Origin: Vesta saturnalis
Lineage: Eukaryota; Arthropoda; Insecta; Coleoptera; Lampyridae
DNA length: 64,000 nucleotides
Assembly: GCA_036346205.1 (NCBI GenBank)
Contig: JARFJB010001987.1
Coordinates: 1,015,501 to 1,079,500 of the forward strand
Direction of reading: 5' to 3'
This document shows positions 21,430 through 34,353 of this stretch, one piece after another. Below the pieces are notes generated by a model, which did no database searches, was not told where the DNA came from, and saw only the letters and a list, made by a program, of their open reading frames with translations. Made by a program: the position numbers and the translations under genes. Within the stretch, counting starts at the first letter, position 1, and each line of letters begins with the position of its first letter.

Positions 21430-23486
21430 ACTTATTCAATTTTAGGAGGGTACTATTGCTATATCTTTCTGGTACCACTGTTTGGAAATTTTAATGTTTG
21501 CGTTAAAGAGGATTGAAAAAATTGTCTTTTAAAGTGATTTGTATACGGAAAAAGAGCCCAGTACAAATATCCTGCAGCAATCATTTATTTATCTAGAAAG
21601 AATTCCAAATAAAATACACTCCATATACTATGATCTAATTTATTATTAAAAGAAATATGATCCGCTGAGTTAACAGGAGATAAGTAGCAGATTACAGTGC
21701 AAAAAGCATTTTTACCAAATTAGTTTATTAAGTCAAAACAATGCCATATTCAAATCGATAATTCCATTTATTTTTTTACTATTTCTTATAGTTTAGGTGG
21801 AGTTCTAATTTATTTATTGCATAGATTTTGTAAAAACTAGCAGTGACTTTTTTTGCGTTGGAGCTTTCAGGAATTATCGAGCTTTTGTTTTTAACACATT
21901 GCATGCCATGGCATTCCTATATGAATGACAGTGACTATTCCCAGAAGGCCGCGTCATTCATAAATGAATGCCAGAGCTTGAACGGTTTAATTCCATGGCA
22001 TTCATAAATAAATGACAGAGGCATACAATTTATATGGGATAATGAAAGCCTGGTCTCTGAGGAACACTTCGCTATACTTGGTTCTGAAAAAAATGGAAAG
22101 ATAAAAAGTCTGAACATCAAAATGCAAAACTTACATTTATTAACAAAAAATTCGTTGCTAAGAAATAGCATGTAATAACATGATAAATGAACTAAAACTT
22201 ATTTATTCTTATTCTTAACATAAAATAAACTGACACCTATTTATGCATTATGTTAAAACATGGCAAACAAAGTTGCGGCTGCCCAGAACACTTGTCACAG
22301 TAACTGTACACCATTTTAGCCCGTCTAGCTTCTGCACGACCAGCTTCTTTTTGAATTCTGTGATAACAAGAAGAACATTTTCTTCTCAGTTTCTTCCCAG
22401 CTTCGTCAACCCTGTTTGATAGATGGTGATAAGTAGCCACAGATGTCCTTGGTATTTGGTACTGTCCTCCTTGGTCCGGCATATCTAGCAATGATGATAC
22501 TATATCCTCTCGAAATTTAATTATTTTTATTTTGTTTTTGGTTGCATGTTTATACAACACCCAAGCATTGACAATGGCTGTACCCAATAGGAGTTCCATG
22601 GCGAGTTTTCTATACCATTTGACGCCTTTTCTAAGCGTTGTAGCATAGGAAGCCATCTGGTCAGACAAGTCTATTCCCGCCTTTCCTTTGTTGTAAGCTA
22701 AAACAGCCACTGGCTTTTGCGTTGCACGTTTATATTTTCGTTTTTGCGTAGAGATGTTATCTGACTCAGTTTCATGGTTGGAATCTTGTGACAAAGCATG
22801 ATTAGTAGTATTCTGGAGAGTAGTATCCGGTATCTTATTTGCCGTAGAAGAGGATGGTAGTGCACTTGCAACGTCGTCATTAGCAGAAGGCTGAGCTTGA
22901 GTTTTCTGTAGATGTACTGGTACCAATACTGGTGCGTGTTTTGTGGACACCTCGGGTACCTTTCCACTTGAGGATAACTATACCATTTTGGTCCTCCCTA
23001 GATATCACATCCCACTTTTTAATTTTAGACATTAGTACTTCCTTGGGCATATTCTTTTTTGACGCTCTCACTGTTCCGACAAGATGCGTTTGTCTATTTA
23101 GTAAAGTATTCGCTAATTCATAGCTAGTGTAGAAATTATCTACAAAGAGAGTTCGACCTTCATCTAAAAGTTGTGCACACAATTCAAGACAGACGTTTTC
23201 GGCTAATCCAACTTCGCGTTGTCCTGTGGCCGATTTACCAGAATATAATTTGAAAGCCCATGTACAGTGGTGTGAAAAGTCATGCATCACCCACGTCTAC
23301 AATGGTTTTTGGACTCTAACAGAAATTTTTCGAATTCTTTCGTTAACTACCTTGAATTATCTGATTGTACTTCATATATCATTAGTGTTATTGCTAATGA
23401 TGTCATTATAATTAATCAAATCGGCTAATTAAGCAGATTTTAAAGAATTCCTAAAATAGCATAATTATTAGGTCGTAAAGGGAAGT

Positions 23487-24246
23487 GATGTTATATTAAT
23501 AGCAAATGATAAAAAAGAACTGCACGAAATGCTTAATGAGCTGAACACAAAATCGAGGAAGATAGGACTTAAGATAAACTTAAATAAAACAAAACATCTA
23601 ACAAATGAAATAGAGCCGTTACATGAACAACAAATCGTAATAGGAAAGGAAGGAATTGAAAGAGTCGACTCATGTATATATTTAGGCCAAAAAATGGAGC
23701 TTTCCAAGAACAACCTAACAACAGACCTAAACAAACGAATTTCACTAGCGTGGTCAGCGTTTGGCAGACTACAGACCATATTAAAATCTAACGTGCCGAA
23801 TACTTTAAAGGCAAGAACTTTTGACCGGTATGTGCTACCAGTCCTCACATACGGAACAGAGCATTAAATAAAAGCATAATAGATAAGCTGCAAAAGACCC
23901 AACGAGCAATGGAAAGAAGAATGTTGAATGTAACGCTACAAGATCACATATCCAACACTGAGATCCGAAGAAAATCAAAGGTAACGGACGTCATACAGCG
24001 TATATGTATACTAAGATGGAATTGGGCAGGGCACATTGGAAGATTAAGAGATGACAGATGGACCAGGAGAATGATGGAATGGCGACCCCGCGAAAATAAG
24101 AGGAGCAGAGGAAGGCCACAAACAAGATGGACGGACGATTTAAAGAGAATCGCTGGTCATGACTGGCTTCAGAAAACAAACGACAGAGATCGGTGGAAAA
24201 CATTAGGGGGCTTACGTTCGACGATGGACGGAGTGAGCTAATGATG
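23487..24246 (+). mobile_element. 5'-truncated RTE-like LINE fragment
   Basis: Flanked by the 10-base direct repeat AAAGGGAAGT at 23477-23486 and 24247-24256. It encodes the end of a reverse transcriptase and its C-terminal region: DVILIANDKKELHEMLNEL, YVLPVLTYGTEH, AMERRMLNVTLQDHI, WNWAGHIGRL, GRPQTRWTDDLKRI. One frame break lies near 23866. The tail ends ctaatgatg, as RTE-type LINEs end in short TGA-rich repeats. The truncation starts just inside the YADD block. Confidence 0.88.
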
Positions 24247-24377
24247 AAAGGGAAGTCGTTAAAATCTATTTAAAGTAAATTTGAAGAAAATAAATTCCAT
24301 TAAATTGTTAGTATATATGGGCTGAAAATACTTTAAGCCATTATTCACTTTTTGCATTTCGTGTAGAAAGTTAAACC

Positions 24378-25398
24378 GAAGCAAACGAAATTATCAGACC
24401 AAACGCGGTTTGAAATTATTCTTCATCGTAACCAAAGTGCTTCTAGTTGCGAAATCGCGTCATTAGTAAAATGTAACCAATCTAAAGTAGTTCGGATCAT
24501 TAAAAAGTATACTGAGTTTGGAAAAATCGACGACAAACCGCGTAGTGGGCGACCAAAGTAAACCTCCGTTCGAGATGATGCTGTCTTAAGACGAACAAGC
24601 CTTGCAGATAGACGTCTGAATTCCACCCAGTTAACAAAAATATGGAGTGAAGCTACAGGTATAAGTGTGTGCACTTCCACTGTGAGGAGAAAACTGATTA
24701 GTTTTGGATTAAGAGGGTGTAAAGCACGTAAGAAACCATTACTTACCGAGAAGCAAAGGCTGAACCGTTTGAAATGGGCAAAGGAACATCTAAAGTGGAC
24801 AACAGATCAGTGGCAAAGAGTATTATTTAGTGATGAATCAACTTTTAACATCAATAATCATGCTGGAAATACGTATGTCAGAAGGTTTCCAGGGAAAGAA
24901 TTTTCGCCAAAATGTATCATTCCAACAATTAAGCATCCAACCTCAGTTATGGTGTGGGGTTGCATGTCCTTCCGAGGAGTTGGTCGGCTGCACATCATCT
25001 CTGGAATGATGAATGCCACAAAATACATCGAAGTGCTACAGAACAAAATGCTGCGAAGTGGAAACGATTTGTTTGGCGAAGAAAGCTTTCAGTTTCAAGA
25101 TGACAACGCACCTTGCCATAGAGCTAAGATTGTTCAATCATGGATGGAGATGAATGGAATTATCAGGTTGGACTGGCCTGCGCAATCTCCAGACCTGAAT
25201 CCCATCGAAAACTTGTGGAACAGGATATCTCACGTCATATCGAGAAAAAAACCAACGACAAAGGTCGCCCTCATCGAATCTCTAATTGACGCCTGGAATC
25301 ACCGCATCACTAGGGAGGAACTGGAAAAACTGGTGAATTCCATGCCTAAAAGATGTCAACTAGTCATCAAAAACAAGGGTTGGCCGATTAAATACTAA
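24378..25398 (+). pseudogene. Tc1 transposase, almost complete
   Basis: About 340 codons, the full Tc1 length. N-terminal paired-type HTH (LSDQTRFEIILHRNQSAS..SKVVRIIKKYTEFG), GRPK linker, then the second HTH (LTKIWSEATGISVCTSTVRR), then DD34E residues: FSDESTFNI, FQDDNAPCHRA, SPDLNPIENLW. One TAA stop at 24559-24561 follows GRPK and the ATG start is lost, so it is recently dead. The ORF from 24562 to 25398 is uninterrupted. Confidence 0.9.
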
Positions 25399-26927
25399 AA
25401 TTAGTTTTAAATAAGATCATATTTGACATAATGCAGTATACGTTTTTTTTTTGTAATTTTTTGATATTTTGAATAAAGCCTTTTTTTACTAAGTTACTTC
25501 AATGTTTTTTTATTTTAACATTGTGATTAAGTCCTTAGTTAAGATAGAGCTGATATAGAGAATATAGTTGAAGTGCATTCGCGTGAAGTGCTTTAAAGTT
25601 CATTTTTCATTAATTTTAAGAGGCGATGCAGGACTTTTTCACACCACTGTATATCCATCTGAAGAGCACATTTTGAATAATTTCATACCATACCGATGAG
25701 CTTTGTTGGGTATGTATTGTCTAAATATTAGACGCCCTCTCCAGGGCATTAGGGTTTCGTCGACAACAATTTCTTCACCAGGGTAAAATAGTTCTTGGCA
25801 TTTCTTCTGAAGTAGATCAACTAAAGGCTGAATTTTTCCAGTACGGTCTCCTTGTTGAATCGTTTCGTTATTGTTGAAATGTAACATGCTGAGCAACATC
25901 TGAAAACGATTTCTAGACATGATTGAGCGTGGAAGATCTAGTTTGTAAATGCCTTTACTTGCCCAATAATCTGACAAGTTGTTTAGCCTTATTAATCCCA
26001 TCCATAATGTCAGGCCTAGAAATTTCTTCATTTCTACAGTATCAGTAGGCACCCACTTATTCATACGAGAATATTTCTTCAGTGGTTTTGATGCTAAAGT
26101 CTGTTGTGCAAACCTGTTGGTCTCAGTCACAAGTAAGTCTATTACTTCCTCATCCAAAATTAGGGAAAACGTCGCAGATGGAGAAATGTTACCTGGTAAA
26201 TCGACTTGGAGACCCTGGCGGCCAGTGAAGGCAAATACTTTATGTCGGCCTACATATTCCGTGGCATCATTTCTTCATCTGTCAGGGTGTCATTCTCTTT
26301 TTCCTCTTCTGCCACTTCATCTAAAGCCATTTCTCGAAGAACATTAACGATATCATCATTGTCAGGGTATTCTTCGTCAGATGATACTTCTGAATCTTGT
26401 AGAAGAACTGAGTCTACCTCACGATCAAGCTGCCATTCTGGATCCACCACAGAATCATCGGAGTCAAAGTCTGTAGCACTCTTTTCACTTTCTAAAATAT
26501 CTATTTCTTCTGAAATTGTTTGCAGCTCCGCGTCCGATAACACTTTTCTCCGTTTTGACATTATTTATTTATAGCACCTACAGTATACACTTATAAAGTC
26601 TAATTTATAGTTCAATATTAACTTCTAAACTCTACACTTAACGAACCTGAAACAAAAGAGAACTAGATCAAAAACTGAAAACAGCTGTCATACATATTTG
26701 AATGACGAGGCCTGCTGATGAAAAATGCTAAGAAACTTTCCCTAGGGGCCACGTCACTCCTATATCAATGACACTCAAAAACTTACAAAATAAATTTTAA
26801 ATTCAAAAACTAATAAAAAAACATGTTTCTAGTCGCTTCTTATGGTAAAACTATGTATTTTAGAGAAAAAACGTGCTTGGCCCCTGGGGACATTTCCGTG
26901 AATATGGCTTGGCACGCAATGTGTTAA

Positions 26928-27453
26928 AAAAGTGTATGGTTTTCTTATCTAAGGGCGGTTTAAAAAAGAAAATACCTGTTCTCAAATAGTTTTTAATAAA
27001 TTACCTAAGTACGCATTTTCTGTTACCTTTTTCTTCATAATCTGCAAGAGTATAATGGTGGTGACAGAAAAACTTCGATTCTGAATATTGTTTTAAAAAC
27101 TAGCATCATATACGTAGACGAAAAATTAAAGAATTTTATTGGAATGATTGAATGATCAGAACAACCTATACCATAAATATAGAGTTTCACAACGTAAGCT
27201 TCAATAAAGTAAATGCTATTCGTATAAAACTTACAGTGTACTAGAGGGGAGAGTAAGGATACTTGATAACCCTCACTTGAATTTTGCGAGCAATACATTT
27301 TTTAATGTTTCATTGGCATCACTGATTATATTACATCAGCTGACATTCAGTAGCGTTGCGATTGATGTCTTTAGTTCTGTATAGATTTTTTATTTTTCGT
27401 GGTGTGGAACATTTTGTACTGTAAGTAATATATCCTTTGTTTTTCACGGTTGA
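26928..27453. other. Nothing recognised between the two piggyBac elements
   Basis: About 0.5 kb of AT-rich sequence with no frame, TIR or RNA signal seen. Confidence 0.4.
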
Positions 27454-27457
27454 TTAA

Positions 27458-30271
27458 CACGTTGATCGCCATTTAAGAAAAAAAAATGTAACCCCTCAGG
27501 CCACCACCTAATTTTTTTACATTATATCAGTGTTGCTCTAAACGAGCATATTATAAGATAGTTGTCCAGATTTGGGGTCTAGGAACAGGAAAATAATGAA
27601 AAAAATAATGCGACACAGCGTTAGTGCCACGTTACCTGAAGCGTGCAATTATCTGGATTCGCGCCACGCGGCATACACTTACTGCCGCAATGGGAGGGGT
27701 GATTCATGTACAGTTTGCAAGTTAATTCTTGTCTGTAAACGTTACTCATGCAGACCTTACAACAATCAAGCGATGCCGTGTTTACTCTATTTTAGGTTTG
27801 ATTTCATAGACATCGGGCAGAATTTACGTTAGTGTGTGTACATCCATCTAACGGTTGGTTTGTGTTGTAAATCGTGTGTAAAATGGCGCATGTGTGTTAC
27901 GAACAAAAACAGCGAAAGCTTTTAGAGGAAATTTGTTCGACGATGAAGGTCCAGACGACTTGTTTGGCGAGGACGATGCAGACGAATATGTTCCAGAGCA
28001 AGTAGATTATTCAAGTTCGGATTCATCTGACGCACCCCCTGTACAAAAACGGCGGAAGAAATATTCGGTTAGGACCGAAGCTGAGGAAAATTTGTCCAGT
28101 ACGTCCAAATGTAAGTATAACTAGTGTGCGAATAATACACCCGTATAGTTTCTACTTGGATTTTATTACTACTTTTTGTGTTTTTACAGCAACGGCAAAT
28201 GTTGTTGTGGAAAGCCAGGAAGAAATGTCTGACGACGAAATACAAGATAATGCAGCCGTTCAGAATACTGTTTCTGATATAATAGAATCAGTTATATCAC
28301 AGTATGTACTAGACGACGTCGACGATGAGGAAAATGGAAACGACGCTGATGATACTACAGCTAGCTACTCACGATGAAATTATGAATTGGTTTGCGCCTG
28401 ATGGTAGCTTTATGAAGAAATTTACTTTTAATGAACCAACACCTGGAATAAAGCAATACATAGTAGATACTTATCAAAATAAGGAACCCTATGATGTCTT
28501 CAAAGTATTTATTACTGATGAAATTATTACTCACATTGTTACGGAAACGAATAGGCACGCAGACCAACTAAAATTGAAGATAACATTTAAAAAATCTCGC
28601 TTGCAGTGGTGGCGAGGTACAACACCAACCGAAATCGAACAATTCTCAGGCTTCGTTTTATGGATGGGGTTGTGCAGCTTCCAAAAATAATCAATTACTG
28701 GTCAAGCAGCATAATCTACAACAACAATATCAAAAACTACATGACAAGGATCGCTTAGAACTAATACTAAGAGTATTACATTTCAATAATAACGAAGATG
28801 CTACAGTACCCCTTACTGACAGACTTCGTAAACTGTCACCCTTTCTATCAAAGCTAAAGGAGAGATTTCAAGAAGTCATTGTTCCAGCTGAGAAACTGTG
28901 TATTGATGAAACAATTGTACCTTTCAGAGGACGACTGGCGTTCCGTCAATATATCAAAAACAAGCGCCATAAGTACGGAGTAAAACTATACAAATTGTGT
29001 TTGAAGGGCGGACATACATACGATCTCAACATCTACTGTGGGAGCCTCCGCCAATGTAGTTTTACAACTGACTGACCAGCTATTGGACAAAGGTCGTACA
29101 ACTTATACGGACAACTTTTACACCAGCGTTACATTGGCACATAAACTGTTGGAACATAAGACTCATCTAGTTGGGACAGTGAGACCAAAAAGAAAATTCA
29201 ATACCAAGGAGGTCGAACCCGCTAAACTGCGAAAAGGTGAAGTCATAACAAGATAAAGTGATACAGGTGTCCTAATGCTGAAGTGGAAAGATAGGCGTGA
29301 TGTTCTAGCACTAAGCACAAAACACACTCCCAATATGATAGAAACTATAAATCAACGAGGAGAAAGCATTACAAAAGCAGAGCTAATACTTGATCAAATC
29401 TAAAGCATTTATAGATCTGTCAGATCAGCTAAAATCTTATAATCATGTTCTTCGACGAGGAGTAAAGTGGTATAGAAAGATAGCCTTCGAACTATTTTGG
29501 GAATAAGTGTTGTAAATTCGTACATTCTCTATAAGAATTCAAAGAAAAAATTATAGAAAGCATATTTATACCCAAGACCGTTTTGCAAGCACCAGTAAAC
29601 GAAAAGCACGAATTAGAAGACTCCGGGAAAAGAAACCGTGGTGTAGTGTGTTATAACAACATATCCCAAGAATTTTACAGAAAAACGGCAACAAACAAAA
29701 CTCCCTGATCGCCATGGAAATGCACAGCCTTTAGCAAGCACTACTGTGTGTCTTGTTTTTTGAAGATCATGTTGAACAAAAAGTTTGAACTGTTTGTCAT
29801 ATATGTTATCTATTTCGTATGTGTAACTATATTCTTGTTTCTTCTTCTGTATTTACCGGTTTTGTATCAGTACTACTGCCACATGCAGCACTTTTCTGAA
29901 TAAAACTATTTTCAAACTACTCGAAATCTTTTTTTGTGTACAAATAATTGCTCAAACTAAGCATTAGAAACCAGAGATATAGTATTTTTGACTGTCAAAA
30001 GACTTCCAAATGAATAAAATAAATAAATAGAAGCGCACAGTTTGAAAGGGCCTATGAGACAAACGGAGAAGTGAAATCCCGGGGAAGTAAGCGTAGCAGG
30101 TCCACCAGGCCACCTACTTTAAACTTGCGTAAAGATATGCGCAGTGTGCGGCATGGAAGGAGTGTCATGCAACACGAATGTACATTTAAGAGTGCGGCAC
30201 AAACCCTATGCCGCACTACACCAACCGATATCAGGCGCGGCACAAGTGAATGCCGCGCGGCGGTCAACGTG
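27458..30271 (+). mobile_element. piggyBac element 2
   Basis: Flanked by TTAA at 27454-27457 and 30272-30275. The ends CACGTTGATCGCC and the inverted GGCGGTCAACGTG match at 12 of 13 positions. It carries a plus-strand transposase pseudogene. Its termini resemble those of piggyBac 1 in starting CAC(A/G)TTG. Confidence 0.9.
27883..29560 (+). pseudogene. piggyBac transposase 2, degenerate
   Basis: Acidic N-terminus after an early frame break (NLFDDEGPDDLFGEDDADEY). A 79-base GT..AG intron is visible at 28111-28189. Then come EIMNWFAPDG, VTETNRHADQLKLK, GFVLWMGLCS and, after a series of shifts between 28690 and 29035, the catalytic blocks CIDETIVPFRGRL, TYTDNFYTSVTLA and FIDLSDQL. Multiple stops (for example 29254 and 29401) make it dead. 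Confidence 0.88.
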
Positions 30272-30502
30272 TTAATGATGCTAACTTTTTGTTTTCATAA
30301 CAGTTTTATGCTATTTCTTAGGAGCATTTTCATATGACCTTATCTCTCTTAGAGTTACGTTTTCTAAATTGTTAATTTAAAGATATGTTATATAAGTGGG
30401 AGAGTTGATCCTTTCCACCTAGGGGAGACGTAATCCCTGGATCAAGTCTCCTTTGTAGGTACCGTTTTTTGTTAATGTTCTGCTTTATGTTATTCCTTGC
30501 AG

Positions 30503-31290
30503 ATGCCGAATAAATACAAACCAAAAGATGGTGCAAAGAGGCGACTACAGCTCACCTCTAGTACTTGTGACCGCAGTTGTTGAGGCAGTGAAACAAGGAG
30601 CATTCTTTACAGGTGCCGCAAAACAATTCAATATCAACGTGATGACACACAAGATCGCGTGTCCTCGTTGATAAAGACAGGTTTTTACTGATGAAGAAGA
30701 AAAACAACTTGCAGACTACCTTCTGCATGCATCTCGTCTGAATTGTGGTTTACCACTGGTGAAGCTTCGAGAACTGGCCTATTAATTTGCCACAGCTAAT
30801 TTGAAAAAGAAGCCTTCGTCTTGAGACGTAAAGAAAAGAGCAGGTCAGGATTGGGCAAGGAGTTTTATGAACCCGAACAACAGCCTTTCACTCCGAAGTG
30901 CTGAGCCGACTAGCCTAGTCTGTAGCATGGCTTTTAACAAACATACAGTGACCTTAGGTGAGAGGGGAACACTGGTAACAGTGTGTTCTGTAGTAAGTGC
31001 TTGTGGCAATTATGTTCACCCGTTTCTTATCTTACCACCGATAAACTGGCAAGACCTAATGCTTCTAGGTGCACCGCGAGGCTCTACAGGAGTTACCCAC
31101 CCATCTGGATGAATGACAAAAGACAACTTTTTGAGTTATTTGGAACACTTTCCGAAACACTCCAACTGCAGTCCGGACAACTAGCATTTAATTACTCTCG
31201 ATAATCATGATAGTCACGTCAATATTGAAGTAATAAATTTTGCCCGAGCACTAAAGTTCCAACCATAAGCAATTCCAAAAACTAAAACAA
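30503..31290 (+). pseudogene. Pogo/Tigger/jerky-like transposase pseudogene
   Basis: Pieces in different frames: MPNKYKPKDGAKRRLQL, VVEAVKQGAFFTGAAKQFNI (HTH), TDEEEKQLADYLL, AGQDWARSFM (second HTH), then ERGTLVTVCSVVSACGNYV, GAPRGSTGVTHPSGWM and DNHDSHVNIEVINFARA. This is the CENP-B-like HTH plus DDE_1 nuclease of pogo elements. Stops and shifts are many. No TIRs were identified. Confidence 0.8.
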
Positions 31291-31489
31291 AATCAGAAGG
31301 ACCAAGGGCTGAAGAGGGAGAAAATCCCTAAATTGTTTGCAGAAGAACACAACATAAACTGTAAATTAAGTAAGTAATCTAGTAAGCTAATAAACGATAT
31401 AAAAGACAGAATCTGAGGGTATCAGTTTAGTAAAATCGTCAGGAAACAACATTGCTGCTGAAATATTTGTACATAACTGTTATTTCAAA

Positions 31490-32335
31490 CGAGGACACCG
31501 CAGTTTCATTTTTAGAGGAACATCAACTTTTGGATGAACCACAACAAGCGGAACCATTTCATCGATGTGGGAGGATCCTGTAGGAGAAAAGGAGACGAGA
31601 TAGCGGTGGAGCATACAGACCCGTGTTTCGTTGTCCTTTTAAGGGATGTGACGCGGTAAGTTGGGGGGGTGGGGCAACATTTTTTTCCATTATACGGATA
31701 TCAACAATAAACTAAACTGCAGGGTCAGCCTGTGTGACATTCTTCATGGAAGAAATTCCTATGGGTAATGCAGCTGCTCTTACAGGGAAATCGCCGAATA
31801 CCATTAATGGTTGGCATATGTACCGAACAGTACAAAGTGCTATAATTTCAAGAACAGTTCAGATGGTTGGTACCGTAAATAGCTCCAGATTACTGAAGCC
31901 AGATTTGTTGGTCACTGAAAATAAAATCGCGCTCGGTTGTTAAATGGCGACGTAGTTGCAGAATCTGAAGGCAGCGATGGTGAAGTCTAAAATAAGTGGG
32001 ACCATGATGCAAGAATCGATAGCCTTTAGGTGTTTGGAATGAAGAGACTGATTGTTGCCATTTTATGGTGGAGCGGCCGGATAGTGCTACTTTGGTGCTA
32101 ATAATACAACGAGAAGCTGAGTTGGGATCAGTTATTGATTCTGACGAGTGGCTAGCATACGCCAAATTTGAATCAACTCAATTACCAAAATCAGACCGTG
32201 AACCACCAACCATCAGGAAAATTATGTAGCCCCGGTAATAGTCGAAAGATGAGGGGCGTTCCAAGACACCATTCACAGTCTCTTTTAGACCACTACTGCT
32301 GAAGTGTTTAAGGAAAGAGACTGATTACTTGTTTG
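31490..32335 (+). pseudogene. ISXO2-like (Merlin) transposase pseudogene
   Basis: Fragments in order: YRPVFRCPFKGCDAV (zinc-ribbon edge), TFFMEEIPMG, LTGKSPNTINGW, a decayed D-E-x-R-F-x-G-x-K-x-N-R-x-R-L-L block near 31895-31940, VFGMKRLIVA, then FMVERPDSATLVLIIQREAE and SVIDSDEWLAYAKF. The last two match the ISXO2 second catalytic Asp region. Merlin elements are the eukaryotic relatives of IS1016. At least four frame breaks are present. Confidence 0.72.
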
Positions 32336-32679
32336 TTGGGTTTTTGGATGACATTAGACAAGCATACAGACAATATGCATTCTTTTATATGTTATAATTT
32401 GTTTGATGCGTTTCTGCAGTACAGTAAACAAGTATACAAATAAGGTGTGTTTTATGTACCAAATAAAGCGCAACGTACCGGTAGACCACATTAAATATGG
32501 AATTATGTATATTAACCCACTCATGAAAAAAGAAAAAAAATTCAACTAACGATCCTTCACAAATAGAATTCATGATCTCCAACTGAAAATAGCTACAAAA
32601 TTTTACCCAAAGTTTGAATTTTTTGGCAATTTGCACATTTATTGTTTTGCATTAAACCGCACATAGTAAATATCTAATT
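32336..32679. other. Unassigned spacer
   Basis: Minus-strand frames here have no family features. It could include leader sequence of the BEL/Pao element that starts next. Confidence 0.35.
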
Positions 32680-32905
32680 AAAGCTCGAGGTACCATTTGT
32701 GGTCGCCTCACTAGGTTTGACAGTTACCTGTCTCTTACTAAGTCAATTCGTAGATTTGCAAACCGAAATTGAAGGTTCCACTGATGACTTTTCCGCAGAG
32801 CAAGAAAGCGTTCAAGCATTTGAAAATAAATATTACGGATTAAGTACCGCAGAGTATATTCTTGATCTATGTCGTTTAAAAAAAAAGGTCGTTTTCACCA
32901 GCTAA
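32680..32905 (+). pseudogene. BEL/Pao gag N-terminal fragment
   Basis: GRLTRFDSYLSLTKSIR in one frame, then LQTEIEGSTDDFSAEQESVQ and A-F-E-N-K-Y-Y in the next. This is the start of a BEL/Pao-type capsid protein. The middle of gag resumes at 35073, so the element was broken here by later insertions covering 32.9-35.1 kb. Confidence 0.6.
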
Positions 32906-33099
32906 TGCTATTGCCGAGATGTATAGAATATAGATGTATAGAAATATACTATAATTTAGGTTCTTCGTTCGTTTAATGGTAAATATAAGAAAATTTTATT
33001 TATTAATGATTTGTAGCAATGAGGTAGGCAACTTAATTTGCATTTTGCTGTAACTTAAGTGCATATCTTCTTAACTTAACTTAACCTTCACGCCATTCC

Positions 33100-34200
33100 C
33101 TTGCGGGGTAGGCAAAACAATCCCTGCCTCTTATTTATTTTTCATTCACAATCTTTCTCCATGCTTTCCTATCTCCGCATACCTCCCTAGCTTCCGCAAG
33201 ATTCATACATAGCCTCTGACATGCCCTTTTGTATTTAGAACTCCTTATCTTTCTTCCCTTTATCATAGATTCTACTACATTCAGCCAAGTTTTACGCGGC
33301 CTACCAGGCCCGGGCTTCCCCTAACCTCACCCACATATATTTGTTTCGTTAATCTTGCGTTGTTCATTCTCTCAATGTGACCAAACCAACGTAATGTACA
33401 ACTTTTATATCTATCCATCATCGTCTTTTCCTCACCACACTCCCTCATTATGCATTCATTTTTTATCTTGTCCCTTCTCGTTTTACCACATGCGCTTCTC
33501 AGGAATCTCATACCCACGGCATTTATTTTTCTTTCGTGGTTTTTTGACATACCCATGTCTCACTACCATACAGTACTAACGGGACGAATACGCCATTATA
33601 GATTGCTCGTTTCGCAGCTAGGTTCATGCTTTCATTTCTCATTATCGTCCACATACTTCCAATCACTTTCCTTCCAGCATTGACCCTTCGTCCTATCTCG
33701 CTCTCAATTGTACCATCTGCAATAAACATTCTACCGAGATATACCAGCTCGTCCACTTGCTCCACAATTTCATCCTGCAGAGTAAACACTCTACTCTCCT
33801 TTCCACCTTCCCGATTAAACACCACAATCTTAGTTTTGTTCACGTTTACCTTTAGGTCCATGCTCTCACAGACTGTATCAAACTTCCTCAGAGCGGTTTG
33901 CAGCTCATCCGCACTGTCACTTAATAAGACTGTGTCATCTGCATACACCAGGAGTCGTACATTTACGTCACCAACCATTACACCATTTGTATCGTTACAT
34001 GCTTGTCTAAGACATTTATCCATGTACACATTGAACAACCACGGTGACATCACACAGCCTTGTCGACACAGCCTTGTCGCACTCCTTGCTCAATATTAAA
34101 GTATTCACTCACACCTCCTCTCACCCTAACACATGCCCGACTACCGTTGTATACTGCCCTTATTCCATTTATTAGACCTTTATTTACGCCATATTCATTT
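33100..34200 (-). pseudogene. LINE reverse transcriptase fragment
   Basis: Reading right to left: E-Q-G-V-R-Q-G-C block at about 34090 (with a small duplication and shift), SPWLFNVYMDKCLRQ, LLVYADDTVLLSDSADELQ (RT active-site YADD), KVNVNKTKIVVFN, VPLVLYGSETWVCQK, then INAVGMRFLRSACGKTRRDK and LRWFGHIERMNNARLTK. This is the RT and C-terminal region of an RTE-like non-LTR element, 5'-truncated, with frame breaks near 33540 and 34060. It interrupts the BEL/Pao copy. Confidence 0.85.
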
Positions 34201-34214
34201 AATATTTCATTTCA

Positions 34215-34352
34215 TTAAGGGTACATACTTCTTAAAGGTTTATACTCCCACTTTAAATAATTTTTCTGCTCAAATATTTTCGCGCAATACGTCATCGTTG
34301 ACTTAATTCTTTGCGCAAATCTTTTCGCGCACGACTACATCGTCTGATATTC
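34215..34352 (+). pseudogene. Fragment similar to the IS630-like element at 38.8 kb
   Basis: Reverse complement of 38733-38880 with few differences (shared aaaggtttatatt/ctcccactttaaat and gcgtcatcgttgacttaatt blocks). It is an orphan 3' piece of that transposon family. Confidence 0.7.
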
Positions 34353-34353
34353 T

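Larger units (their letters stand above)
23265..25649 (+). mobile_element. Tc1-like transposon inside piggyBac 1
   Basis: Inverted ends cagtggtgtgaaaagtcatg and, at the right, ggactttttcacaccactg. Flanked by TA at 23263-23264 and 25650-25651. It contains a near-complete DD34E transposase, and in its left part a LINE fragment with its own target duplication. Confidence 0.92.
22237..26561 (-). pseudogene. piggyBac transposase 1, interrupted
   Basis: The coding parts are 26561-25650 and 23262-22237. The N-terminus is acidic (DILESEKSATDFDSDDSVVD), followed by a frame break near 26255. The core has Asp motifs EEIVVDETLMPWRGRL, LFVDNFYTSYELA and AGIDLSDQM. The C-terminus is a Cys-rich zinc region (KCSSCYHR..YCDKCSGQPQLCLPC). 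Removing the Tc1 and one TA copy brings the reading back into frame across SSDGY and WAFKLYSGK. A second frame break lies near 22930. Two shifts plus the insertion make it inactive. The piggyBac fold normally cuts and pastes at TTAA. Confidence 0.9.
21895..26923 (-). mobile_element. piggyBac element 1, with nested Tc1 and LINE
   Basis: Flanked by TTAA at 21891-21894 and 26924-26927. The ends CACATTGCATGCCA and its inverted partner TGGCACGCAATGTG match at 13 of 14 positions. It contains a minus-strand transposase pseudogene split by a Tc1 element at a TA. Without the insertions the element would be about 2.6 kb, normal for the family. Confidence 0.9.

Noticed and set aside
26206..26574. Ser-rich plus-strand ORF
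   Set aside because: Opposite strand of the acidic N-terminus of piggyBac transposase 1.
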